Positions 53,873 to 64,000 of a stretch of 64,000 bases of DNA are shown one piece after another. The notes below the pieces were generated by a model. The model saw nothing but the letters and a program-made list of their open reading frames with translations. It searched no databases and was not told the origin of the DNA. Numbering within the stretch: the stretch's first letter is position 1; every line of letters starts with the position of its first letter. The position numbers and the translations under genes are program-made. Source of the stretch: Rhodamnia argentea (taxonomy: Eukaryota; Streptophyta; Magnoliopsida; Myrtales; Myrtaceae); contig NC_063153.1 in NCBI RefSeq assembly GCF_020921035.1, positions 31,304,066 to 31,368,065 of the forward strand, in the 5' to 3' direction.

Positions 53873-55216
53873 AATTCTCCCCTTCTTAAGAAATTTCGAC
53901 CCTAAAACATAGCCTTTGCTCCCTCCTTCAAATAGATAAGGGTACTTATTCTTCATCATCAACCATCACATCTCGTAATCTTAACCTCTTCGACCTCATA
54001 AACTCACAGATTCCCGGCATTTCCATCATACCATCCACCCACGATTCCATTACGAACCTTTCATATTTGTTTCCACAACTCGTCAATTTCGATATCACAT
54101 TCACATTCCATGGATGTGGTTCCGTTAGTTACGGTCTTTACATAATTATCATCTTACATCCCACCACGACACCGCCAAGTCGCTGGCCGACTAGCTTGTG
54201 TGGGTCTCATTTCCTCTCGAGGCTACCTTGATCATGCCGTAGGAGCCCTCTCTGACTCACATTTGGAGGCACACATACAAACCAACTGTCACTAACACCC
54301 CATGAGGCATTTCGGGAATTCCTCACTCACGTTATCTCAATCCACTCATCCTCTTGTCGTTGGTCGTTCAAGATGCAATGCCATGTATTCTTTGAAAATA
54401 TTTTTCACTTTGAGAACCAACTTTAAAATAATGCGATTTTCAAAACGAGTAGGATTCCACACAACACCTATACCCACCTTTTTTTTTTTATTATTATGTA
54501 TGGCTTGGTTTATTCCTACCCCTATTGCCATCTTAGAAGCCCGCCAGCAGTCGCACCTTGCCTAAGACTCTCTGCCCTAGCATCACTCCTCGTCTTCTTC
54601 GGACGGGCTCACTACTGGCCCACCAGCTTTCACCCGGTCTGTCTCCAACCCACACATCTACGAAGTTGAGTCCCGCTCGATACGTCCCATACCATGTCCC
54701 AAATCTGATCGTTGTCCTTGTTAGAAGTAATATAATTCAATCAGATTGGCCCATCGTTCAAAATCAATATTTAAGCTTTACATACCTCATTCGCTTCCTT
54801 GTGAACCTCAATCATCAATTAGGGCTACCAATGAAAGTCGACTGCTAAAACCATCGGGATATAGCATAGAGTCAAGCCTATACTTCACAAATGTCAATCC
54901 ACCACAATTCCATATCCACAATCATTCCAAATAGGCTAACTACCAAACTTCAACGATTCAAACCTAATCCTTACCATTTGAACTTACCGCCCAATCCACC
55001 TATCGATCACCGTACTATAACCACAAATAACCATAAAGATCATCAATCCCTAGTAGTGATCGACGAACCTCTTAACTAACAAGCAATAGAAGCTACCATT
55101 TATGACCTAACAAATACAATCACATGCACTTGTAAATTTTAATTGCATATGTGCCTACCAAACAAATTAGTCACTAGCGCGCCTTATTACTCCACTTACC
55201 CACTTTGATACCGCAT
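53873..55216 (-). other. Interior of the LTR retrotransposon
   Basis: No gag, protease, reverse transcriptase or integrase domain could be read on either strand. On the minus strand the left margin carries the purine-rich tract and the right margin the primer-binding-like site. Short frames such as 54302-54565 are not supported. Confidence 0.6.
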
Positions 55217-57489
55217 TGTCGGGGACCAGCCCCTCGATCCTCCCGCTCCGATGCCAACTTACGTGAGGGGCCATCCTCACTCGCTCATTATACACGATCT
55301 GTTTTAATATGGTATTATATAATACATAGGCACATGCGGAAGACTAAAAGAAAATACAAGTGCAAGTATAAAATAAACGGCAAGCACGACGCATAAGGGT
55401 AATGCTTTATTCAAGAGTTTGTAATTTGATAAAAACACACGAATTCCCCAAACAACAGATTTGGAAGATACCAAGTTTATGTACGTATACCTTTTAGAAA
55501 GTTGTTTACAAAAGTTGGGCTAAAGTACACTAAAAGTGTCAAAACTTGTGTACGGCGCTCACTTTAGTGCCAAAACTTTTAAAACAATCATTTAAGTGCC
55601 AACTCTTTTAAAAAACGATCATTGAAGTGCCAACTTCTTCTAAAAATGATCACTTGATTGCCAACTCCAATTTAAGCCGACGTGGCTTGTCAAAAATCCG
55701 ACACGTGCTATTTTTTATTAATATTTGAGCCGACGTGTCTCGGTGGAATTGACACTGAAGTGATTATTTTTTTAAAAAGTTGATACTTAAATGATCGTTT
55801 TTTTATAAAAAAAAAATTGACACTTAAGTTATCGTTTTGAAAGTTTTAGCATTGAAGAGATCGTTTTTCAAAAAAATTGGCACTTAAGTGATCGTTTTGA
55901 AAGTTTTGACACTAAAGTGAGTGTCATTCACAAGTTTTGGCACTTGTGGTGTACTTAAGCCCAAAAGTTGAAAGCATTAATAAGGAAAATTGCAAGACAT
56001 GGAAACTACTCTCATCCAAACGATGTCGTTGCCGAGCTTCACTTTCGCCATTGTCTTCGGGTTCGATCCAACGCCATACCCGAGTATCTGAAAAGTTGTT
56101 TCCCAAATAGGGGTGACCTAATAGCTCAGCAAGCAAAACTTCTAACCAGATAATTAAACTATTTAATCCACTATTCATTTGAGCAAAACTATCAAGCAAC
56201 AACCACTAAAATAAATCACGAAATCATCAAAGTAGGCATTGACTACGGTTAACCAGATTTCCATCAAACCCGATAATCGAACTATAGAACTCCACAATCC
56301 ACACCTCTATACACACGGCCCAACGCACAAATGTGGGGTTCCATTCCAACGTTCCTCAATCTTTCCTATCGCAATCCAATGGCCAATACTCATGGCACCC
56401 CGGTTCCAATTCGGGTCATTCTAATAGTAATCTAAACAGTCTACTCCCCTACTCGGCTCCCCCATCACTCCAGAATATCGATTCAAACACAACTTCGGCA
56501 ACTAATCCTTCCCCTCGCTCTTATGGCCGAACACTCCCTTGGGGTTCCAAGCTCATTTCACTTCAATTCGTCAAGATCCATTGTCAATCGGGACAATCGG
56601 CTTCGGTTGCTACCTACCTATACCCTTACGACACCAATTCTAGCTATAGGACCAATCAATAAGCCACGAAACATTATGGGCGCCTCTCCTCATGTGCACG
56701 GCTGAACATCCCCCTTCCTTCCATCCTTGATTCATTTCAATCTAATAGTAAATCAGATGATCAACCATTGGATTCGGGTTACCCATGATCTAAAGATACT
56801 ATCTTGAGCACGGATCAATCTTATGTGGACGTTATCCCGTACATGCACACAAATCTTCATCGATTCATACCCATTTTCAAACCAACATAAATCACCACAT
56901 CGAACGACAATTGGAAAGGCTAGTGGTGAGGATGGAGGAATTACTTGCCTGGGAATCGCGTCCGAAACAAAAGGAGCTTGAATCGAAGTAAAAGCGAACT
57001 AGGTCTCTCCACCAACCAGCTTCTGTCCCTGAAATTTCCCCAACTTTTTGGACAATCAAACCTTAGATCCTTGTTACCCATGATCTTATGGTCACATAGG
57101 AAAAAATAGAGATCGATTCGCCTTCCGGACGAGCTCAAATGAGCTGTTTTTCTCTTGACGCGCGCTAGAGGACGAGAGGGAGAATGCTCTCGGGTTTGGG
57201 GGGGTTTTGTGAAGAGGGCCTTAAATAGAAGGGGTAGGGTTGGGTCAATTTAAGGGGTTTCGTGGTTCAATCCTGAACCGATTCCGACACAATTTCATTC
57301 TTTTGTGATCCAAAATGACCGTCTCTAAAAAATTTTCTAACATTTAACTATGGATGTGCCTGTCGACTACCAAAGTTAAATAGTCCATTGCCACCTCAAT
57401 TAACCCGCGATTCATCATTCTGACTAATCCAATCCCGTTAAATACTGATTTGCTCGTTAATTTAATTAGTGAAAATTCGGGGTCTTACA
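55217..57489 (-). repeat. Upstream (5') LTR, complete, with nested element
   Basis: It is bounded by TGTCGGGGACC at the left and GGTCTTACA at the right (plus-strand view), the expected TG...CA ends when read on the minus strand. It contains the nested inverted-repeat element 55518-55961. Without that element the LTR is about 1.8 kb. Confidence 0.75.
55509..55970. mobile_element. Mutator-type MITE nested in the LTR, exact 9-bp duplication
   Basis: CAAAAGTTG is present exactly at 55509-55517 and at 55962-55970. Between them lies a 444-bp element starting GGCTAAAGTACACTAAAAGT whose right end reads, in reverse complement, GGCTTAAGTACACCACAAGT. The arms are long and built of repeated 'aagtgccaac/aagtgatcgtttt' units. 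The sister LTR (52885-53872) has one uninterrupted copy of the site. Confidence 0.92.
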
Positions 57490-58392
57490 ATAAGAACCAA
57501 AAGTGAACATCCCAAAACTACGATTATGGAAGGGTCATGCTTTTTCTACTCCATTTTCCACTAATAGACTCCCTATCATAATGTTTTGACCATTATATCA
57601 TTTATGATCCTTGTCCTTTTATTTGGTTTATTCCTTTTCTTTCATTGTAGGACTCACTCAATATTTTTCTTACTTTTCTCTATTCTTGTTATGCTTTGTA
57701 GAGAACCTTCTTTTAGCCATTCTCAAGACAAGAGTAATGGCAATAGTAAACAAAAACGAAGAAGAAGAAGGCAATCCTGCTACGTCAAATCAACTAGTTC
57801 ATCACCACCTTCGATCAATCAACGCTACCATCATCATGCGCCAGCTTTCTTCCCAAGAACTGTCCTTCTAGCTTAGGCTAGCTGTTACCACTCTCTTCTA
57901 CATTTTTTTGTTGTTGTTAGACTCCTCCACCTCCCCAACTCTCTCATTTTCGGTCTCATAGTGATCCCCCTCTCCTCGATCCTCGCCTACAGATTCTGCT
58001 CTCCCCATCGGCGGCTCAACATCCTCAAGCTCGGCTCTAAAAGTGGCCTCGTTGTGATCGCAGTTGTAGTTGCGCTTGGTGCTTAGTCTTACACGTGGTC
58101 CCCAATCTCTAGTTCGGTGTTGATGTGAGCACCGGGGAAAGAGTGGTCGATATCGCGCCGCTTAAGTGAGGGGAGGCAAAGGATGTCAAGGCTGCGGGGG
58201 AGAGGTGCCACGTGATCCCGGACTCGATACATGATATATTAGGATCACCTATATACCGCTATTGGAGATCTTGTGATGGTTGTTTGAAGGGAATGATGAG
58301 GAGGAGGAGGAGGAGATGGCATTGTGATGGCTTGTAACAAGCCCGATGCCTTAATCCTTGATTAGAGCTCTAGCATCCCAGGGTGCCGTTTG
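57490..58392. other. Spacer between LTR-type sequences
   Basis: No gene is recognised. Frames such as 57586-57876 show no domain. A GAG/GGA-rich stretch at 58290-58320 is low complexity. Confidence 0.35.
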
Positions 58393-60275
58393 ACGCTAAT
58401 TACAAGCTCTGATTTAATATGATATTATAGATAGTAAAGGGCGCACACGGAAGCTAAAACGACTAAAAATAGGCAATGAGCCACAAAAAAAAAAAAAAAA
58501 AAAGACAAGTACATGCGTAAAAGAGAAAATGGCAGGCACACCTAAAGAGTATGACCTTAATAGGGTTCAATAATAACACGCATAAACCACGCATGTCCAA
58601 ATCATATGTTATATATATATCTATTGGTTACAATATTTGTTTACAAAACTAAACTACAATATACACTAAGAGGATTATAAAGGACAACTCTACTCCGAGT
58701 ATTATCCGCATCTTCATCGGCGTGCTATCATCCGAAGTGGCCGGAACCTACTTATTTGAAAAGAAGTTAGAATAACAAGGGTGAGCTATAAGCTCAACAA
58801 TGTCTAACTAAACGACTAAACTATCTATATCCCATTCAACCAGCTATAACTTACCCAACTCGGACAAATCTACACCCATCTCATGCGGACTCGGTAGGCA
58901 AACCGCATGCACGATTCCAAGGACAAACGAATGAAATTCCAATGTGGCCCACATCATGAATGACGACTTTCATCCATACATGACCCTCACACATATGGGC
59001 ATGCACATGACTCATCATTTACCTTCCGTTTTCACTATTGAATCGAGTACCATAGGACACGAGCCATGGTTGTATGAGAGACACGGGCCTTATTTATCGT
59101 TCCGAGGGACACAAGTCTCGATTCTGAGTTTTACCTTAACTTTTTGTCCATGGGACACCGGCCATGGAAATCATGAAGGACAAAGACCTTATTTTCTCAC
59201 GAGGTATATAGGCCGCAATTTCCTCTCCTCTAGGGTTCCATTTCAACGGGACACGGGCCGTGGACTTCCCGATTTCCACTCGGGCTCCCATGAATTATGA
59301 TCCGGACACGTAAAGACATTCAAATGTCCTCGCCGAGACACAGGCCGACGGGACCCTCGGTTAATTTAACAGATTCAATGCGGGTCAACCATTATTCACT
59401 TCATTCACACATGCACAATCAACCTTGAACTCATCCGACAAAACGATCAACCACACGTACTCAATAGCCCACTTTGCAGACCACAATACAACACGTGCTT
59501 TGATACTTAGATGCAATGCAAGCAACCACAACTCAATAATCCATAACCGCAAGACATCAAATACACCACATGACCACACCGCCCTAAGGCCCGACACCCA
59601 CAAATCACGATACTATTCGCGCCCGCTCAATTCACATAACAGAAAATCGTACATAAATAATTTCCCTTCCACACAAGCACAACTTTGGCTTTAAATACCC
59701 ACGACTAAAACCTATGTTCCACGCCTAACCGGGTGATCAACGGATAGACTAGTAGTAAGGATAAAAGTTCACTTGCGTTTGGTCCTTCGTAACGAGAATC
59801 TAAGGCGCATAATCGGGACCAATTCTTTCTCCCATGGGCGTTGCGCGACCACTATGGGCAGAGAAGGAAGGGATGGCACGCGGCCGAGGGGAAGCCGAGG
59901 ACTTCGGCCGTGGTGTCAAGCGGTTGGGGCTTGAGTGATTTCCACAAGGAATGGAGCGTCGAGTGAACGGAGGAAACGAGAAAGGGAGGGGGAAAAAGAT
60001 ATCCACGAAGTGAAATAAGGGAGTGAGGGAAGAGAGAGAGAATGTGTATTTATAAGGGGGAAAAGAGTTTGGGTCGGTTGGGGCTAAGGTGGGGCGGTTC
60101 AAGGGCTAGAAATGGAAGCTACACGATCCAATTCCGAAACACTCCTCTCATGGACCAAAACTATATGATTCATAATTAAAGCCGACGCTCAAAGGTCCTA
60201 TTAGTTCAATATTCATCATCTCATTTTGTCCAAAATTAACCATTCCATTTAATAATCCAACTTGTGGAATTTTCT
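58393..60275. repeat. Divergent relative of the neighbouring LTR
   Basis: The left part, 'ctctgatttaatatgatatt' to 'cgcacacggaagctaaaac', resembles 55290-55350 ('tctgttttaatatggtatta' to 'cacatgcggaagactaaaa'). The right part ('aatattcatcatctcatttt' and 'ttaataatccaacttgtgga') resembles the end of the LTR near 57410-57480. The middle carries several copies of 'gggacacgggcc'-like text (59040-59270). It is likely a solo or truncated LTR of a related family in the same orientation. Confidence 0.5.
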
Positions 60276-62484
60276 GTCTTCAAATGGTTTGCTTAAGGAG
60301 ACGAAAAGTGTTGGACATGGAGGCGATGCACATGGAGGAGCTGCGCACGAGTCAAGGATCGACACCGTTATTTAAAAATTTTCACGTTGTAATTTATTTG
60401 ATCTTCACCTAAAGAATACACAATGAGAGACCTGGAGGGAGAAATTAAAATCCTAATCACAATTTTTTTTTTCCTATCAGCAAATTAACATTTTATCCGG
60501 GGGTGTGAAAACTGAATAGTGTGCCCGAATAAGAACACAAATCAACCCGACCCGATTTGAAATTTTCGAGTCTTTTCGGTTAGGATATTATTTCCTTTTA
60601 GGTATATGGTTAGAAAATGTGTATTTTCATTATTTCTGTCTGGTTCGTGTTTTTACTCGAACCGAAGCATGTCGAACTAAAGTTGCATTACTCACATCAT
60701 TCTGGGAAAGAGAAAGACTAGTATGTGCTAAGGAACAGAAGCATGTTGACCTAAAGTTGCATTTCTGTCCGGTTCGTGTTTTTACCTTAACTCAATTGAG
60801 ATTTGCTAAATCGAATATATTTGAAAAGGAAAGAAATTTTCGATTGGAATATTATTTTCTTGAAAGGGTTATCAATTCACGTTGAAAATTTCTTTTTGGT
60901 TGAAGCATATTACTCCATATTGCCACACAAAAGAATTACTCGTTTTGGCCCGTATTGGTGTGTGACTGGTCGTTCAACAAAGAAGTTGAATCGTTGACTT
61001 CTTGAAGCCGCACAAAATAAAAGGGAAAATAAAAAGGAAGTTAGTACAGAGCCGCCACATAGTGATATCTGAAAAAGCTTAACAAAGAGCACTTGGGGAC
61101 GCACGAAAAAGAGGTACTCTTGAACACATAGAGATTTTGTGCTTCATGAATTTACATCCAATCGAGTTTTTTTTATTTATAAATACTTTGGACTTTGATG
61201 TAATCTAGATGTGAAAAGCACGAGTATTTGAGCGATTGTAACTCCAATTATCCGATTATAGGGAATTATTGTTGCTCGCTCTCCTCATGGATGTAGGCAC
61301 GACAGTCAGACCGAACCACGTAAATCTCCGATGTACTTTATCGTTTCTCGTTAATTTCTCTGGTAATTTCTCTTAACTTATTTACAAAATCCTGGTTAGT
61401 TTCCTCATTAATATTACCAAAAAAAAAAATAAAAAATTCTAATAGCATGATCTATCTTGTTATAGGAACGACATTTGCTAGTCGTAATCTTGATTGTTGA
61501 TTACTAGTGGAATCCAGTTGTTGATAAGGCTATTAGTTTGAGAGTAGACGTAGGCTAACTCATAAGCCGAACCACTATACATCTGTGTGTACTTTGCTTT
61601 CTTATCTCCGATTTACTTATTAGCATCACACACACATTGATTTGTTGCAAGTAACCATCTTCACCGATGATTGTTTATTATTCCGCAAAATTTTTAAAAC
61701 ATTACCACTCAACCTATTCAACCCCCATCACTTACAAGACCCCGGCCGCTTTGGCCCTTATCATCTCTGTTTGTTCTCAATTTGCCGCATTGCTACCATG
61801 CCCGACGGATCCTCCATTTCCACTAAATTGCGGCCTCGCCATTCCATCATTGACAACCATGGAGGAGTCATCGCCTCTGGATTTGGAGGCTCAACGCCTC
61901 AATAATCCCATTGAGCTGCCAGATATGGTCTTCGAGCTTTAAGATCTAGACGTCGAGCCTAGACATGTGGTGTTGCTATAGTGTATGGGCTGTATGTCGT
62001 CAAGAGACAATAGGCTTTTTTGTTGTTGGCGGTGGCGACGACGGACAGAGTAGCGTGGCGAAGTTTGACGTTGAGGTATGGTGGCTGCAAGTAATGAGAC
62101 GATATCTATCGGTGGCGACCGGTGCTCGAATGGACTAATTTTATTTCCGTAGTCATTAATAGGGTTTAGAATTTTTGGGAAGGGGGAAGAGGGCTTGGTT
62201 TTTCCTTATCGAGCTTCTTCAGCTAATTTTAAGTTTGGTATTTTTGAAAAAAGACACAACCCGACCTGAATCCTTCTTCTGATTGGGATCTTGTTTGGGT
62301 CTTGGGTCGGGTCAAAAGAACGCGTTACTCGACTTGACCGGATCGGACCCAACCCGACCCAACCCAACCCATTAATACCTCTAACTTTATTAGTAAATTT
62401 CTGGAGCATCCCACAAAGTCGGAGTAATTCTTTTGGTTACCTAAGTAACATTTTGTTGATTGATTTATCTTGTTCCTAGTCAAG
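60276..62484. other. Repeat-derived intergenic DNA
   Basis: No gene is recognised. Two short LTR-like motifs lie at about 61290 ('ggatgtaggcacgacagtca', 'gaccgaaccacgtaaat') and 61545 ('gacgtaggctaactcataag', 'ccgaaccactatac'), the same kind as in the intron at 45030. A fragment with 'gggtcgggtc...cccaacccgacccaaccca' and 'ttaatacctcta' at about 62290-62390 resembles one end of the hAT-type elements at 19045 and 48992. Confidence 0.4.
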
Positions 62485-64000
62485 TGTTGACACCTAAATT
62501 TTGACTAATCTTTTTGGTCATTTATTTTGCATAAAAATTAGGAATTAATTTTAATTCCTACAAAAAATAATTAGATCACTTTTCATATTTATTTTAAGCA
62601 TCGTATTTCATTACATTGCATTTACATTTAATTGGATCGACGGTGGAAAATGGATTGAAATCAACGAGCGGTGGACCAAAACTCAAAAAGTAGAATTCGG
62701 CCAGCTAGGGGGGGCAATTTTGAAGAATTCATCAAGGTCTTGAGGTATAATTTGAGCTTAAATCAGCCCATTTAATATTTAATTTGGAAAAAGCCTTTTA
62801 ATTAAAAAATATCCATTAATTAGAAAAAAGGCTTCATGGACAGAATATTTTGTCTTCGGTCCAAATTGCGATTATCCAAAGTTGAGGGACAATATTGCAA
62901 ATAATAAAAATAACACGAAACGTTAGCTCATTATTATAAATATGTGCTCTTAAGGTTCACATCAGAGAGGAGGCCACTTTATTGAATACGCGGCCATATT
63001 GTGAGGAGAATAATTCACGTGAGAGAGGGAGAGTCTTCACTTTGCAGAATCGGAGGCCGCACAATCGTGATACTAGAATTCACGTTCTTCAAGAAAGAAC
63101 AGGGAAGAAGAAGGGCCTCTCTCTCTTCTTTGACTAATCAGTCAGATTATTCATGCGAGAGAGGGAGGCCACATAAGAGGAAGAAGACTGGGCGATATTC
63201 CGGGTCTCGAAAGGTTCACGGGCCGAACAGGGGAACAATCCATCCTTAATCGGTGAAATTCCTTTGTTTTGCAGGTCAATTTATAATCCAAGTATCGAGT
63301 TGCGATCGGTATCTCGATCGGGACCAGCGTTCGTGTAATCCTCATGCGAACACCCACGGAGGAGTTGAGAACCACCGGGAGTCCAGCCGTACGTTGCTAG
63401 TTGAACTTGCCGTACCAATCCATGCCGAAGTAACGACGGACCACCACAAACCAGGCGGTGCACCCTCGTTGGCCCTCACCGTGATGAGTCATTGCCCCGA
63501 CAAACACCTTTTCTTTGCGGGTTCCCTCTGAGTGCCGAGCCGTCCCGGTGAACTATCGTGTCCCGAGCCCGCCATGAGTTCTCGCCATGCACGGTTGCCA
63601 CCGTAACCAGCAACCTCCTCTCCGACGTTACCCATTGCCCGTGACGACAAGGTCACCGATCCTTGGAGCTGCTGTCTTGGCGTCTCCACAACGAAGATAG
63701 CTGTCTCCAATCACCGAGCCTCGAGGATAATTTATTCCATCGTGAACTTGCTCATTTGGATTAAGAGCTTCTCCGAGTCAGCTACCCTTTCGGACATAAA
63801 AATATTATTGTTTTGCGGGTTGCACATGGATTCACGCCCGCATTGTTCCAATACTCACACAAGAAGCAAATGATTAACTTGGTCACCGAAAAGATTCTCC
63901 ACGGAGCCGCAAAACGGGGCCAAGTGCCCAAATTCCATGTCCTCATCTCTTTACCCTTTTTCCGATTCTAATTTATTTCTCTTTGAGGTTCGATCGGTCT
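62485..64000 (+). mobile_element. Probable LTR start of another gypsy-type retrotransposon
   Basis: TGTTGACACCTAAATTTTGA at 62485 is a start typical of LTRs of plant Ty3/gypsy elements. About 440 bp on is a TATA-like box (ATTATTATAAATATGTG, near 62930), as expected for the U3/R border of an LTR. The window ends before a primer-binding site or coding region could be confirmed, so the extent given is a minimum guess. Confidence 0.45.

Larger units (their letters stand above)
52885..57489 (-). mobile_element. LTR retrotransposon (Ty3/gypsy-type), minus orientation, short interior
   Basis: Two long direct repeats, 52885-53872 and 55217-57489, flank a 1.34-kb interior. On the minus strand the LTRs begin TGTAAGACCC, and the complete one ends CCCCGACA. 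Four bases inside the upstream LTR is GGTATCAAAGTGGG, a slightly altered initiator-Met tRNA primer site. Just before the downstream LTR is a purine tract (AAGAAGGGGAGAATT). The interior keeps only a trace of polyprotein 3' end (the frame around RNFL/RRGE is typical of gypsy elements) and no gag-pol. The element is therefore a non-autonomous derivative or heavily deleted. It encodes no protein I can support. Confidence 0.75.

Overview
This window is nuclear DNA of a eudicot plant. The evidence is an intronless gene with a plastid-type N-terminal extension, spliced genes with GT-AG introns of up to about 2.4 kb, A/T-rich intergenic DNA, and many plant-type transposable elements. I could not fix the species from sequence alone.

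Four recognisable host genes are present. (1) Chloroplast N-acetylglutamate kinase (NAGK, minus, 3352-4422) is a single exon. (2) Endonuclease V (plus, 19842-23593) has seven coding exons before a premature TGA that cuts off its conserved C-terminal exon. (3) A GPI-anchored GH17 endo-1,3-beta-glucanase with an X8 domain (minus, 32648-36477) has two exons that join to 491 residues. (4) An RsmH/MraW-type 16S rRNA methyltransferase with an N-terminal extension (minus, 42012-47918) has five exons that join to 462 residues. As I recall, endonuclease V and a close GH17 relative are neighbours in Arabidopsis (At4g31150/At4g31140), so that pair may be an old linkage.

Most of the rest is mobile DNA. 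From 6735 to 17398 lies a 10.66-kb Mutator-like element with about 0.37-kb terminal inverted repeats and a 7/9 target duplication. It has a MuDR-like plan: a degenerate FAR1/MURA-type transposase gene reads rightwards, and a second, convergent gene reads leftwards. The second gene encodes an RNase H1 N-terminal/viroplasmin-like domain followed by a coiled coil. The element also carries an intron-containing fragment of a KUP/HAK potassium transporter and another exon-like fragment I cannot name. This is the most interesting object in the window.

Other elements include a degenerate 2.84-kb hAT transposon with a perfect 8-bp target duplication (27693-30534), two related short hAT-type non-autonomous elements (19045-19438 and 48992-49327), and a LINE reverse transcriptase relic (about 30660-31400). 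There are several foldback/MITE-like elements. One of them has an exact 9-bp duplication inside an LTR, and the sister LTR keeps the empty site.

The right 11 kb (52885-64000) is LTR-retrotransposon territory. It holds a minus-oriented Ty3/gypsy-type element with only 1.34 kb of internal DNA, a divergent relative, and the apparent start of another LTR at 62485. I found no tRNA, rRNA or CRISPR array.
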